Below are positions 18,163-28,878 of a stretch of DNA of 64,000 bases, in pieces. This DNA is from Flammeovirgaceae bacterium (GTDB lineage: Bacteria > Bacteroidota > Bacteroidia > Cytophagales > Cyclobacteriaceae): assembly GCA_027487845.1 (NCBI GenBank), contig JAIYCV010000041.1, positions 1 through 64,000 of the forward strand, read 5' to 3'. The first letter of the stretch is position 1. The number at the start of each line of letters is the position of its first letter. The notes beneath the pieces are model-generated. The model saw nothing but the letters and a program-made list of their open reading frames with translations, was not told where the DNA came from and did no database searches. A program made the position numbers and the translations under genes.

Positions 18163-20667
18163 TCAAAGCGGGTCTACATCGAATACAACCTTTGAATTTC
18201 TAAATTCTTTTTGTTGAGTCACATGATCAGCGAGCGAAGACAAAATTGTTTTGACCTCGCTCAATTTGCCTTGATCTCGGCTAATCTTCAACAACACGGT
18301 CAGTAAGAATTCGTTTTTTATTTTAGAAATGACGGGTTCTCCTGGGCCTTGAATTGTTATCGAAGTAAGTTTTGCTTTTGCATCGGCAACAAATTTTTCG
18401 GCTACTTCAGCGCACTTTTTTTTGTCTTTGTTTTTGATACTGACGTGAATGAGCCTTGCATACGGTGGAAAGAAATGTTCTTTTCGATCGGAGAGTTGCC
18501 ATTGAATAAATCCGTCCACATCATTGTGCGTGACATAATGAAATAGAGGATGTTGTGTATTTGAGGTTTGTATCACTACTCTTCCCTTCTTAGCGCGCCT
18601 TCCTGCACGGCCACTTACCTGTGTAATCAACTGAAAGGCCCTTTCATAAGAACGGAAGTCAGGAAAATGCATCATTCTGTCGGCATCAAAGACTCCCACC
18701 AGACTCACGTTGTTAAAGTCAAGACCTTTGGTAACCATTTGCGTGCCTACTAAAATGTCCGTAGTGCCGTGTTCAAATCCTTCAATAATGTTTTCATAAC
18801 CACCTTTGGTTCGCGTGGTGTCAAGGTCCATTCGCTGTACAGTAGTTTCTGGGAAATAGAGATTCAGTTCTTCTTCTAATTTTTCTGTGCCATAACCCAT
18901 TGTCCGCAACCGCTTTGATGAACAAGTTGGGCATTGCTTGGCCATTTCTTCGCGATAACCACAGTAATGGCATACCATCGAATTTCGATATTGATGATAG
19001 GTTAAACTAACGTCACAGTTGATGCATTTTGGTATCCATCCACAGTCTTCACACTGAATCATGGGTGAATAGCCTCTGCGATTCTGAAAGATAATTACTT
19101 GTTCTTTTTTGTTGAGTGTACCACTTACTTCGCTGAGAAGCACAGAGGTAAAATCGCCTTTCATTCGCTTGAGTTTTTTTTCGAGTGCCACATCTGCAAA
19201 AACTATTTCAGGCAACTCGGCCTCACCGAATCGTTGGTTTAGCACAACTCGGCTATACTTTCCCTGTGTGGTTTGATAGTATGATTCTAGCGAAGGCGTT
19301 GCACTTCCTAACAAAACTTTTGCATGATGTTGTTGTGCCATTATCAAGGCCACATCGCGTGCATTGTAGCGGGGAGACGGATCGTATTGTTTATAGGAAC
19401 CGTCATGTTCCTCATCCACTATAATTAATCCGAGATTATCAAACGGAAGGAAGATGGAAGAACGAACGCCTACAACAAATTTGAATTTTCCGTTCAATAC
19501 ACCATTCCAAACCTCTACCCGTTCATTGTCGGAGAATTTGGAATGGTAAACCCCCATCGAAGCGCCAACTATTTTCGAGAGCCGCTGAACGATTTGGGTG
19601 GTGAGTGCAATTTCTGGCAGCAAGTAGAGCACTTGCGAGCCCGCGTCAAGTGCCTTTGTAATCAGGTCGATGTAGATTTCGGTTTTGCCACTTCCTGTCA
19701 CTCCTTGTAATAATGCAACTTTACCGTTATCGAAACTAGAAAGAATTTCATTTCTGGCTTTCGTCTGTGCCTCGCTTAATAAGATGGGGGTATAATTACC
19801 TAAATCACTGAATCCAAATCGGGGAATGGTCTGGTCAAATTCTTCGAACACGCCTTTCTTCACCAGCGTTTGGAGGGAGGAATCTGAAATGTCTTCTTTC
19901 AAAAGATCTGATTTTTTAATTCCTTTTTTATTGATTGAGATGTTGTTAAATACTGGAATGTATTGGAGATACTTCAACACGACCGCTTCTTGCTTTGGCT
20001 TGGCACTGATCGTTTCGAAAAGCTTCTCCAGTTCTTTTTTGTCGTTATACAGCGAGGACAATCTCACCCTTCGTTCTGTCTTTGGGTGGAATTTTTCTTT
20101 TACTTGTTCTATTAATATGATCGCGCCTTTTGCATGTAGCGATTTTAATAACGAGTAGATTGTTTTTGCGCTGAGTAATTTCGTGACATCCGAATAGGTA
20201 AGGGATTCAATTTGTTTTAGCCTACTTAAAACCAGTTCTTCTTTTTCTGAAAAATCAAACTCAGTTTCATCCCTATTGAATAACGGATTAATTTGAACAA
20301 TCGATTCACTGGAAAGTTTTAGTCCCGAAGGTAAAGCCGCATTCAGCACTTCGCCCAGTGTGCACATGTAGTAATCAGCGATCCATTGATATAGCAGCAA
20401 CTGTTGGGGATAAATGATTTCATGTTCATCAAGCAACTCCAAAATGTATTTGGCCTCAAACTCTTGTGGAGGTTGCTGATGAATGCTGGTAATGATTCCC
20501 GTAAGGATTTTCTTGGCGCCAAACTGAACAATGGCGCGCTGACCGATTTTGATCTGCTCGTTAAGCAAAAGCGGCACTCGGTAGGTAAAGGTTCGGCCTA
20601 CCGGAACAGGCAATACCAGCTCGGCAAACAGGGTGTTAGATTCAGCAAAGGAGAGTTGGTCAGCCAA
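18163..20667 (-). CDS. priA: Primosomal protein N' (PriA helicase)
   Basis: GVTGSGKTEIYIDLI, DEEHDGSYKQ, Cys zinc motifs CEDCGWIPKCINCD. Confidence 0.97.
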   Translation of the reverse strand: MADQLSFAESNTLFAELVLPVPVGRTFTYRVPLLLNEQIKIGQRAIVQFGAKKILTGIITSIHQQPPQEFEAKYILELLDEHEIIYPQQLLLYQWIADYYMCTLGEVLNAALPSGLKLSSESIVQINPLFNRDETEFDFSEKEELVLSRLKQIESLTYSDVTKLLSAKTIYSLLKSLHAKGAIILIEQVKEKFHPKTERRVRLSSLYNDKKELEKLFETISAKPKQEAVVLKYLQYIPVFNNISINKKGIKKSDLLKEDISDSSLQTLVKKGVFEEFDQTIPRFGFSDLGNYTPILLSEAQTKARNEILSSFDNGKVALLQGVTGSGKTEIYIDLITKALDAGSQVLYLLPEIALTTQIVQRLSKIVGASMGVYHSKFSDNERVEVWNGVLNGKFKFVVGVRSSIFLPFDNLGLIIVDEEHDGSYKQYDPSPRYNARDVALIMAQQHHAKVLLGSATPSLESYYQTTQGKYSRVVLNQRFGEAELPEIVFADVALEKKLKRMKGDFTSVLLSEVSGTLNKKEQVIIFQNRRGYSPMIQCEDCGWIPKCINCDVSLTYHQYRNSMVCHYCGYREEMAKQCPTCSSKRLRTMGYGTEKLEEELNLYFPETTVQRMDLDTTRTKGGYENIIEGFEHGTTDILVGTQMVTKGLDFNNVSLVGVFDADRMMHFPDFRSYERAFQLITQVSGRAGRRAKKGRVVIQTSNTQHPLFHYVTHNDVDGFIQWQLSDRKEHFFPPYARLIHVSIKNKDKKKCAEVAEKFVADAKAKLTSITIQGPGEPVISKIKNEFLLTVLLKISRDQGKLSEVKTILSSLADHVTQQKEFRNSKVVFDVDPL

Positions 20668-20948
20668 TTTCTACTTTTTATTGGAAGGTAAAGTTAATGG
20701 TTATTGGCGATCTCTTTAGGGTTTATTATCCATCATCTAGAACTAACGCATTGACAATTTTGCAATTTTAGAATACCAGGATAAGTACTACTTTTAAAAC
20801 CGATAAATAAAGCAAAATCGGTAGAGTAACAAAAAAAGTCTAATTTTTTTGAAAGCGGTGGGTGGAAGAATAAAAACCGATAGATGATGTTGTAAATCCG
20901 ATTGGTTGCGAGGTGGAACCGATCGGTAAAAGAATAGAACTGACCCTG

Positions 20949-21269
20949 TCACTTGATCTCCGTTGCTCCCGGTTTTAACGCAGTCTTTAAAACGTCCTTT
21001 ACTTGTTGAACGCACCCCTTAAGTGTAGCATAGCTATTATCAGGAGCATTTAATACTATAACTGCAATTGTATATTTTGTGAAATTTTGTTGATACTGCA
21101 AATTTTTGTCGAAGGTCAACAAGGCATCGAAATTGTTCTCGACTAACAGCGCTAGTAATTTGCCATTTGAAATACCGGTCCAGCCTTTGTCAGCCGCAGT
21201 GTAAATTTCGTATTCATTAAGGTCTAGTTTCAGCCTTTTGGGAAGGTTCTCGTCAAGCAGCAGTCTCAT
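20949..21269 (-). CDS. DUF5615-type PIN-like toxin
   Basis: MRLLLDENLPKRL, DALLTFDKNLQYQQN; overlaps DUF433 gene. Confidence 0.85.
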   Translation of the reverse strand: MRLLLDENLPKRLKLDLNEYEIYTAADKGWTGISNGKLLALLVENNFDALLTFDKNLQYQQNFTKYTIAVIVLNAPDNSYATLKGCVQQVKDVLKTALKPGATEIK

Positions 21270-21495
21270 AGATTTGCTCTATGTTTTTTGAAGTCATAAT
21301 TTTGCCTGCAATTTCAATAACCGCTATTGCTTGTTCTTTTTTTACTGTAGGGAAGTCTTCGAGAAATTCGCCCACCGGTATCCCTTTTTCCAAATGGTCA
21401 AAAAGCGTCTGGATAGGGACCCTGGTTCCCTTAAATACTGGATTTCCTGATAAGATTTCCGAATCAATATTTATGTAGTCTTTCACTCGATACAT
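21253..21495 (-). CDS. DUF433 antitoxin-like protein
   Basis: GNPVFKGTRVPIQTLFDHLEKG. Confidence 0.88.
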   Translation of the reverse strand: MYRVKDYINIDSEILSGNPVFKGTRVPIQTLFDHLEKGIPVGEFLEDFPTVKKEQAIAVIEIAGKIMTSKNIEQIYETAA

Positions 21496-21540
21496 AGATC
21501 AAATATACAAACTTTATGTAAGCTAACACACTACTTCCCG

Positions 21541-21708
21541 CTGTATGGGATTTGCAATCCCGAACCCAGAGACAAAGGATTTACAATCCAGTTTCATTCA
21601 ATCGACCACAAGACTTATCACTCCTGCTGTTTGGAATTTGTAATGCCTAAACCAAATAGAAAAGATTTACAATCCTGTTTTATCCAACAGCAAGAAAGGA
21701 CTTATCAC
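21541..21708. repeat. Two imperfect ~87-bp direct repeats carrying GGATTTRCAATCC palindromes
   Basis: CTGT..GGATTTGCAATCC...GATTTACAATCC...ACTTATCAC twice, offset 86-87 bp. Confidence 0.8.
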
Positions 21709-21737
21709 TTACCTTTGTCTTTCAAAATTTTTAAATT

Positions 21738-22349
21738 GTGATGTTGGATTTGTTTAGTGATGGCGAAGTGGTGAATAACTTGTTGCCTCAAGATGGAGTG
21801 GTTCATTATTTTGGCAAGGTGGTTAGCCAAACAAAAGCTATTTATTATCTGGATGGGTTGCTAAACGGAATTGAGTGGCGAAATGATGAAGCCGTTGTGT
21901 TTGGCAAGTTGATAGTTACCAAGCGTAAGGTAGCCTGGTATGGCGATCGCGCATTTAGCTATACGTATTCTAGCGTAACCAAGTATGCGCTCCCGTGGAC
22001 GGCAATGTTGCTGGAGCTAAAACAACTAGCGCAAGAGAAAACCGGGGAAACCTATAACTCGTGCTTGCTCAATTTATATCACAGCGGTGAAGAGGGCATG
22101 GCCTGGCACAGCGATGGCGAGAAAGACCTAAAAAAAAATGGATCCATTGCCTCGTTTAGTTTTGGGGCCGAGCGTAAATTTTCATTTAAGCATAAAGAAA
22201 CAAAGAAGGTTGTATCAGTCAGTTTAGAAAACGGCAGTCTTTTAGAGATGAAAGGCACCACGCAAACACATTGGCTGCATCGGTTACCGCCTACAAAACT
22301 CGTACATAAACCAAGAGTTAATCTTACATTTCGAACGATAGTAACTTGA
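21738..22349 (+). CDS. AlkB-like 2OG-Fe(II) dioxygenase
   Basis: AWHSDGEKDL, NLTFRTI motifs. Confidence 0.9.
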   Translation: MMLDLFSDGEVVNNLLPQDGVVHYFGKVVSQTKAIYYLDGLLNGIEWRNDEAVVFGKLIVTKRKVAWYGDRAFSYTYSSVTKYALPWTAMLLELKQLAQEKTGETYNSCLLNLYHSGEEGMAWHSDGEKDLKKNGSIASFSFGAERKFSFKHKETKKVVSVSLENGSLLEMKGTTQTHWLHRLPPTKLVHKPRVNLTFRTIVT

Positions 22350-22369
22350 CGTTTGATATACTCGGAGTT

Positions 22370-23164
22370 TCAATCCTTTCTTAAATTCCTCAACTCTACT
22401 TTTCTAAAATCAACTGGCTGGCCTTCACTCTGCAGAGCAATATAACCTGAGGTTAGCGGTTTGCCCGGCTTCCAAACAGTGCTGTCAAATCGATTGGCAA
22501 CACCGCCACCCATGGTAGGCTTGCTGTAACGAAGCACCGTGTCTCCATTAATGATGTGGGTAATCAAAGAATCACCCAGCACAATCAATTCTGCTTTTAC
22601 CCATTGATCGCCATCATAGGTTTTCGAAGTGGAATTCAAACAGTGTCCATTGTATTTAGTTCCGTTAAACACAATGTCGGTGCCGGGGGAACACATGTTG
22701 CCAGTCGGCCTCGGTTTGCCGTCACCAAGTCCGCCCAGAAACTGCATCTCTACAGAGATTGGCCAATCTTGTTCTTTGGGCATGGTGCGCGGATCTTGTG
22801 AATGAAACATCACTCCACTGTTTCTCAGCGTATAATCGGGTGCGCCTTTTTGAAGCTCGCCAACAAATCGATATTCTAATCTAAGATGAAAATAGGAGTA
22901 GGGTTGATTGAAATAGAGATGTGCAAATTGATCGTTGAAATCGCCATACTGATCGTATAGCACTTGGATGATGCTATCTTCCACGCGGAAGGTGTTGCCG
23001 AAATTTACACCCACTTCATGGTGATGGATTTTTACGGTCCAACCGTCCAGGTCCTTTCCGTTAAATAGAGGAACAAATTCATTTTCTGAACCATTGCCTG
23101 GTTTCTCGCCACAAGAAATTAGAAGCAGGAAGAGGAAAGCTGATGTTTTTGATAATGCATTCAT
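22370..23164 (-). CDS. DUF1080 (3-keto-disaccharide hydrolase-like) lipoprotein
   Basis: FVPLFNGKDLDGWTVK; lipobox LLISCG. Confidence 0.88.
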   Translation of the reverse strand: MNALSKTSAFLFLLLISCGEKPGNGSENEFVPLFNGKDLDGWTVKIHHHEVGVNFGNTFRVEDSIIQVLYDQYGDFNDQFAHLYFNQPYSYFHLRLEYRFVGELQKGAPDYTLRNSGVMFHSQDPRTMPKEQDWPISVEMQFLGGLGDGKPRPTGNMCSPGTDIVFNGTKYNGHCLNSTSKTYDGDQWVKAELIVLGDSLITHIINGDTVLRYSKPTMGGGVANRFDSTVWKPGKPLTSGYIALQSEGQPVDFRKVELRNLRKD

Positions 23165-23313
23165 GGGCGCTCGGGTTGTTTTAGGTGAAAGTCAACTCCT
23201 AATTTACCCATTGAATCTGTTTTTACAATCATCGTAAATCAGGCTGGTATCTTTTGCGATAAAAAAACCACCTAAACGCTTAAATTTGCAGCCTTGATTT
23301 CTAAAAACCCTCG

Positions 23314-24729
23314 TTGATGAACTTTTCAGCCGAACTGAACCAGAATTCGATCTTCAAAACAGTTTCGGAAGTTGCCGATGCGCTTCATTTCGAGGTTTTT
23401 GTAGTAGGTGGTTTTGTACGTGACCTGATTCTGGCCCGGCCTTGTAAGGATATTGATTTTGTGTGTTTAGGCAGCGGCATTGACTTGGCTACCGGGGTGG
23501 CAAGCAAATTGGGTAATCCACAAGTGACAATTTTTAAAAACTTTGGCACTGCCATGATCAAGGAAAGCGATTACGAGCTTGAATTTGTGGGTGCCCGTAA
23601 AGAGTCTTACCGACTTGAATCACGCAAACCGATTGTGGAGGATGGCACACTGCAAGAAGATCAAGACAGGCGGGATTTCACCATAAATGCCATGGCTATC
23701 AGCTTGAATGCTAGTAGCTATGGAAGGTTGGTCGATCCGTTTCAGGGCGTAGAGCATCTCAAGGCTAAGATGATCAAGACTCCGTTAGATCCTACGATCA
23801 CTTTTTCGGATGATCCGCTGCGAATGATGCGTGCCATCCGGTTTGCTGCGCAATTAAATTTCGATATCGATCCCGATACCTTTGATGCAATCATCAAAAA
23901 TACCCAGCGGTTGAAGATCGTTTCCATGGAACGAATTATCACAGAGCTCAACAAGATCATTATGACGCCAAAACCGTCTTACGGATTTAAGCTCTTGTTT
24001 CATAGCGGCTTGCTGAAGGAGTTTTTTCCTGAAATGGTGGCTCTTCACGGTGTCGATTCAGTTGGCAACAACGCCCATAAAGACAATTTCTTTCATACCC
24101 TTCAAGTGCTTGATAACGTGTGCAAGGTCTCTGACGACCTGTGGCTTCGCTGGGCTGCCATAATGCATGACATTGCTAAACCGTTGACTAAGCGCTACGA
24201 AGAAGGCCATGGGTTTACCTTCCACGGCCATGAAGATAAAGGTGGCCGAATGGTGCCGGGACTGTTCAGAAGATTGAAGCTTCCGCTGGATGATCGCATG
24301 CTGTTCGTTCAGAAGCTCGTTCGCTTGCATTTGAGGCCGATCTCCTTGGTAAAGGATGTAAGCGACTCCGCCATTCGCAGATTGCTTTTTGAGGCTGGAG
24401 ATGATATCTATGAATTAATGAAGCTTTGTAGAGCCGATATCACCTCAAAGAATACCGAAAAAGTATCCAGGTTCTTGACCAATTTCGATAAAGTGGAGCA
24501 GAAGATGAAAGAAGTGGAGGCCAAGGATAATGTGCGTAATTTTCAACCGCCCGTAACCGGGGATGAGATCATTACGCTTTTCAATGTTCCTCCTGGTAGA
24601 ATTATAGGCGAAATAAAGGAGCAAATCAAAGAAGCAATCCTGGATGGAAAAATTCGCAACGATAGGGAAGAAGCATACCAATTAATGTTAGATATTGCAG
24701 CCGAAAAAGGACTGGAAAGGAAAATTTGA
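23314..24729 (+). CDS. cca: CCA tRNA nucleotidyltransferase / poly(A) polymerase family with HD domain
   Basis: VVGGFVRDLILARPCKDIDFV; DRRDFTINAMA; HDIAKP. Confidence 0.95.
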   Translation: MMNFSAELNQNSIFKTVSEVADALHFEVFVVGGFVRDLILARPCKDIDFVCLGSGIDLATGVASKLGNPQVTIFKNFGTAMIKESDYELEFVGARKESYRLESRKPIVEDGTLQEDQDRRDFTINAMAISLNASSYGRLVDPFQGVEHLKAKMIKTPLDPTITFSDDPLRMMRAIRFAAQLNFDIDPDTFDAIIKNTQRLKIVSMERIITELNKIIMTPKPSYGFKLLFHSGLLKEFFPEMVALHGVDSVGNNAHKDNFFHTLQVLDNVCKVSDDLWLRWAAIMHDIAKPLTKRYEEGHGFTFHGHEDKGGRMVPGLFRRLKLPLDDRMLFVQKLVRLHLRPISLVKDVSDSAIRRLLFEAGDDIYELMKLCRADITSKNTEKVSRFLTNFDKVEQKMKEVEAKDNVRNFQPPVTGDEIITLFNVPPGRIIGEIKEQIKEAILDGKIRNDREEAYQLMLDIAAEKGLERKI

Positions 24730-25505
24730 AAAAAATAGTCAATATGAAGAAATTAATAACGTTGGTTTTTATAGTTGCTGCCTTCGCGGTAAGTGCCCAA
24801 AAGAAAAAGGCGAAAGAGCAAAAACCTGCCGAGCCGGCAGTAGAGCAAAAAGTAGCCCCAGCAGTGGATACCGTAAAGAAGCAGCAGGCACCGCAAGCGA
24901 ATCCGTTGGTAGAGCATTTTATCAGAAAATATCAATTGGCCACCCGCTGGGGCGATGAATCGGAAGCGAGAGATGCCATCTACGATTTGATAGCCGAAAA
25001 TGCGGTGAATGATTCGATCATATATAATTTGGCGCTTTCCTATTTTGACTCTCGGCAGTATGCTCCTGCTCTGTTGGTAACCCGCGATTTACTTTCTCAG
25101 AACCCGAAAAGTATCAACCTATTGGAACTGCAAGGAGCCAGCTATGAGGGATTGGGGCTAAAAGAAAAGGCGCTCCCTAGCTATGAGGCCATTTACCTGC
25201 AAACCAGCAACGTAGGCGTTCTTTATAAAATGGCAGCCTTGCAGTTTGATACCAAAAAATATCCTGAAGCGATCACTAACTTAGACATCATTTTAACCAA
25301 ACCAGAGGCTCTTACTTTAAAAGCAACTTTCAACGATGCACTAGGCAAACCCAAAGACTACGTGTTAAAGGTAAGTGTACTCAATTTGAAAGGTCTGATC
25401 GTTCAAGAAACCGACAAAGTTGCGGCAAGAAAACTTTATACCGAGGCGTTGGCATTGGCACCTGACTTTGCCCCTGCAAAAGAGAATTTAGCGAAGCTGA
25501 AGTAA
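24726..25505 (+). CDS. TPR-containing exported protein (start probably internal Met, MKKLITLVFIVAAFAVSAQ)
   Basis: Signal peptide and tetratricopeptide-like helices. Confidence 0.75.
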   Translation: MKKIVNMKKLITLVFIVAAFAVSAQKKKAKEQKPAEPAVEQKVAPAVDTVKKQQAPQANPLVEHFIRKYQLATRWGDESEARDAIYDLIAENAVNDSIIYNLALSYFDSRQYAPALLVTRDLLSQNPKSINLLELQGASYEGLGLKEKALPSYEAIYLQTSNVGVLYKMAALQFDTKKYPEAITNLDIILTKPEALTLKATFNDALGKPKDYVLKVSVLNLKGLIVQETDKVAARKLYTEALALAPDFAPAKENLAKLK

Positions 25506-25570
25506 ATGTTGGTCGCCCGAAGAATTTTCTTCGGCATTGCGACTGACGATTACGGGTAGTTTATCTTTCA

Positions 25571-25610
25571 ACATTTTTTGCCGCTAAGTTTGAAAAGCGG
25601 CAAAAAATGT
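25571..25610. terminator. Bidirectional terminator hairpin ACATTTTTTGCCGCT...AGCGGCAAAAAATGT
   Basis: 15-bp perfect stem with A/T tracts on both sides. Confidence 0.85.
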
Positions 25611-25680
25611 GTGCGTTTTATAAAAAGGTCAATGCAACCTTCTAATGTAGGCTGGGTCTTTATCGAAGAAGTACTATTCT

Positions 25681-26232
25681 TTGGAACACGTTGGCGTAAA
25701 TCTCCATCAAGACATCATTGATCGCTGTAAAGCAGGCGACAGGCAAGCGCATTATAAGCTTTATCAGCTCTACAGCAAGAGCATGTTTAATATTTGCTAT
25801 CGCATCGTGAAAGACGAGCCTGCGGCTGAGGACGTGCTTCAGGACGCTTTTGTTAACGCGTTTAGAAATTTAAAAAATTACCGGGGAGACTCCGCCTTTG
25901 GTGCTTGGCTGAAACGCATTGTTGTAAATAAGGCAATCACCCATATTGGAAGGCGTAGGCTAGAACGAATTCCTGATGAAGAAGGATTTGACATTCAAGA
26001 AGAAGTGCAGATTGAATCGGCCTCATTTCCGTTTACGGTCGATCGTGTAAAAGAAGCGATTTTGAGTCTTCCAGACGGATATAGAACCGTGCTTTCTTTG
26101 TATCTTTTGGAGGGATACGATCACGAAGAAATAGGGCAGGTGCTGGAAATTTCGGAGTCTACATCCAAGTCGCAGTTTAGTCGCGCAAAAAAGAAACTGA
26201 TAGAAATTCTAAAAGAGCAAAAGTATGGATGA
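25681..26232 (+). CDS. ECF-type RNA polymerase sigma factor
   Basis: DVLQDAFVNAFRNL; EISESTSKSQFSRAKKKL. Confidence 0.95.
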   Translation: MEHVGVNLHQDIIDRCKAGDRQAHYKLYQLYSKSMFNICYRIVKDEPAAEDVLQDAFVNAFRNLKNYRGDSAFGAWLKRIVVNKAITHIGRRRLERIPDEEGFDIQEEVQIESASFPFTVDRVKEAILSLPDGYRTVLSLYLLEGYDHEEIGQVLEISESTSKSQFSRAKKKLIEILKEQKYG

Positions 26233-26737
26233 CTCATTAAGTGAATTTGTAAAAAAAAATAAAGACGGGTTTGATGATAAGGAGCCTTCCGCTCGCGTAT
26301 GGAAGGAGATCGAGAATAGACTCCCCCTAGCTAAACACGTTTCTATTTGGAATTCAGTAGCCGTTTGGCGAGCCGCTGCGTTGGCATTTCTCTGTTTATC
26401 CCTGTACACTTTTTTTACAAGGCCGAGTGGTAGACCCAATATGAATGCTTACCAGTCAGCCGATTTCACAGACTTAGAAACATTTTATAGTGGCCAAATT
26501 CAAGAAAAGGTAGAGTTTATAAATAGTTTTGAAACAGGCAACGAGAAAGATCAACTCGGCCAAGATTTCCAAAAACTGGATGCAATGTACCAGGTGTTGA
26601 GTGAGGAAATGAAAATAAGACCTTCTGAAAAAGTCAAAGATGCGATGGTATTAAATCTATTGATTCGTATCGACTTGTTGAACCAACAAATTAAAAAACT
26701 CGAAGACAAAAGAAAGCCGAGGAATATGGCCAGCTAG
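26225..26737 (+). CDS. Hypothetical membrane protein, candidate anti-sigma partner
   Basis: Overlaps sigma gene by 8 nt, one TM segment. Confidence 0.65.
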   Translation: MDDSLSEFVKKNKDGFDDKEPSARVWKEIENRLPLAKHVSIWNSVAVWRAAALAFLCLSLYTFFTRPSGRPNMNAYQSADFTDLETFYSGQIQEKVEFINSFETGNEKDQLGQDFQKLDAMYQVLSEEMKIRPSEKVKDAMVLNLLIRIDLLNQQIKKLEDKRKPRNMAS

Positions 26738-26785
26738 ATTTCACATAAAGGGTAACCTTGCTATCTTTGATAAAACAACAAGAAA

Positions 26786-27205
26786 ATGGGTTTAGTATAT
26801 GCACCGATAACACTGATTAATGGGGAAGATTTAATTCTCGCCAAAAGGCACATTATTGGTGAAGATGAGGTGAAGCAAATGACCATTAATATGTTGGCAG
26901 ATTCGGGAGCGTACATGTTGGCGATCAATGAGACAATCCAAGAGCAGCTTCAATTTCCAGTAATTGAAACCAGAAAAGCCCAAATGGCTAACGGTTCTGT
27001 AGAGGAGTATGATGTTGTTGGTCCGGTGGAAGTCCGATTTAAAAATAGGCAATGCACTTGCCGCGCCATGGTGTTGCCGGGAGATAATGAACCTTTACTC
27101 GGAGCTATTCCAATGGAGGATATGGACATTTTAATCCATCCGCTAAAGCAAGAGCTGATCGTAAATCCCGAACATCCTTACTTTGCTCAAATGAAAATGA
27201 AGTAA
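26786..27205 (+). CDS. Retropepsin-like clan AA aspartic protease
   Basis: INMLADSGAYMLAI catalytic motif, LLGAIPMEDMDILIHP. Confidence 0.82.
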   Translation: MGLVYAPITLINGEDLILAKRHIIGEDEVKQMTINMLADSGAYMLAINETIQEQLQFPVIETRKAQMANGSVEEYDVVGPVEVRFKNRQCTCRAMVLPGDNEPLLGAIPMEDMDILIHPLKQELIVNPEHPYFAQMKMK

Positions 27206-27287
27206 AAGGTCGGTTAGGTATGGAAAGCAAGACTTATACTTTTGATGCACTGAAAATATTTAGCGTGTTAAAGAAAGCCAGGATACA

Positions 27288-28001
27288 TCAAAACTCCTCT
27301 TCACTTACCAATTCAAATTCTTCTTTTGCAGAATCTTGAATTTTATTGTCTTTGCATTTAAGCACCCTTGCCGGGAATTTTTTAATTAGCCCATAGCTGT
27401 GTGTGGCCATTAGAATGGCTGTTCCGCTTTTATTGATTTGCTGAAACAACTTCATGATTCCTATTGATACTTCAGGATCGAGATTTCCTGTAGGCTCATC
27501 GGCAATTAAAATCATAGGTTCATTAATTAGTGCGCGCGCTATTACTACACGTTGCTGCTCACCGCCACTCAGTTGGTGAGGCATTTTCTTTTCCACCGAA
27601 CCCAAGCCCACTTGCATTAAAACCTCCGCCAGGCGATCCTTCATTTTGGCGCTTTCCTTCCAACCAGTGGCGCGCATTACGAAGTTTAGGTTTTCGCCCA
27701 CGGTGCGATCTGGAAACAACTGAAAGTCTTGAAAAATGATGCCTATTTTTCTGCGAAGCAGTGGTACTTTACTTGCCTTCAAATCGCCAATATTAAAACC
27801 TGCTACCGAGATATAGCCATGCCTTAGCGGGAGATCTGCATACAGTGTTTTTAAAAGGGAAGATTTGCCAGAACCTGTTCGGCCGACCAAAAAAACAAAC
27901 TCTCCTTTGTTAATTTCGAAATCTAAGTTGTAAAGCACGCTCTTATCTTCTTGAAAGATAGTGGCATCAGACACTTTCACAACGGGATCGGAGGAGAACA
28001 T
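27288..28001 (-). CDS. ftsE: Cell division ABC ATPase FtsE-like
   Basis: [46 protein letters not shown]. Confidence 0.92.
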   Translation of the reverse strand: MFSSDPVVKVSDATIFQEDKSVLYNLDFEINKGEFVFLVGRTGSGKSSLLKTLYADLPLRHGYISVAGFNIGDLKASKVPLLRRKIGIIFQDFQLFPDRTVGENLNFVMRATGWKESAKMKDRLAEVLMQVGLGSVEKKMPHQLSGGEQQRVVIARALINEPMILIADEPTGNLDPEVSIGIMKLFQQINKSGTAILMATHSYGLIKKFPARVLKCKDNKIQDSAKEEFELVSEEEF

Positions 28002-28006
28002 GGGCG

Positions 28007-28663
28007 TTAGCTATTTGCTTTTTTGTGGTCTGCCAAGAATTTTTCAAGTCCCGAATCAGTCAGCGGATGCTTTAGTAAGTCGGTAATTACTTTTAGTGGA
28101 CAGGTAGCCACATCGGCCCCAATTTCAGCGCATTTAATCAAGTGAATGGTGTGGCGAATACTGGCTGCCAATATCTCGGTTTGGTAGCCATAATTATCGT
28201 AAATAAGCCTAATTTGTGCAATCAACTCAAGACCATCTTGCGAGATGTCGTCTAATCTGCCGATAAAAGGTGAAACGAAAGAGGCTCCCGCTTTTGCCGT
28301 TAGCAACGCTTGACCGGGCGAAAAAACAAGCGTGCAATTGGTGCGAATGCCTTCGCTCGAAAATTTCTTGATCGCCTTGATGCCGTCTTTTATCATAGGC
28401 ACTTTCACTACAATTTTATCATCAATTTTTGCTAGTTCCCTGCCTTCTTTAATGATACCTTCAAAATCGGTGGCTATTACTTCGGCACTCACATTGGCAT
28501 CCACAATATTGCAAATTGCTTTATAGTGCGCTAGTACTTTCTCGGCTCCGGCAATTCCTTCTTTTGCCATCAGCGAAGGGTTGGTGGTTACTCCGTCAAG
28601 CACACCCAAGTCGTAAGCTTCTCTTATTTCAGATAGATTGGCGGTATCAATAAAAAATTTCAT
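28007..28663 (-). CDS. fsa: Fructose-6-phosphate aldolase / transaldolase family
   Basis: [31 protein letters not shown]. Confidence 0.96.
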   Translation of the reverse strand: MKFFIDTANLSEIREAYDLGVLDGVTTNPSLMAKEGIAGAEKVLAHYKAICNIVDANVSAEVIATDFEGIIKEGRELAKIDDKIVVKVPMIKDGIKAIKKFSSEGIRTNCTLVFSPGQALLTAKAGASFVSPFIGRLDDISQDGLELIAQIRLIYDNYGYQTEILAASIRHTIHLIKCAEIGADVATCPLKVITDLLKHPLTDSGLEKFLADHKKANS

Positions 28664-28750
28664 GGATAGTAGTTTAGACTGTAAAACTACACTTTTGAAA
28701 TCAGTGATAAACTAGGAGCTAAAAAAATTATTGGGGAGGGAATAAAAAAT

Positions 28751-28841
28751 GGCAAACTAACATCGCACCGCTACAACCGCTTACCCTTGCTACCTTCCGA
28801 TCCTGGGGGAGTTCAGCAGGAGCTGGTCGTGCCAGTTTGCC
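28751..28841 (-). ncRNA. ffs: Bacterial small signal recognition particle RNA
   Basis: GGCAAACTGGCACGACCAGCTCCTGCTGAACTCCCCCAGGATCGGAAGGTAGCAAGGGTAAGCGG...GTTTGCC; hallmark SRP domain IV sequence and closing ends. Confidence 0.92.
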
Positions 28842-28878
28842 GATGCAAATATACAGAAAAATTGGTTTGCTGAACTTT

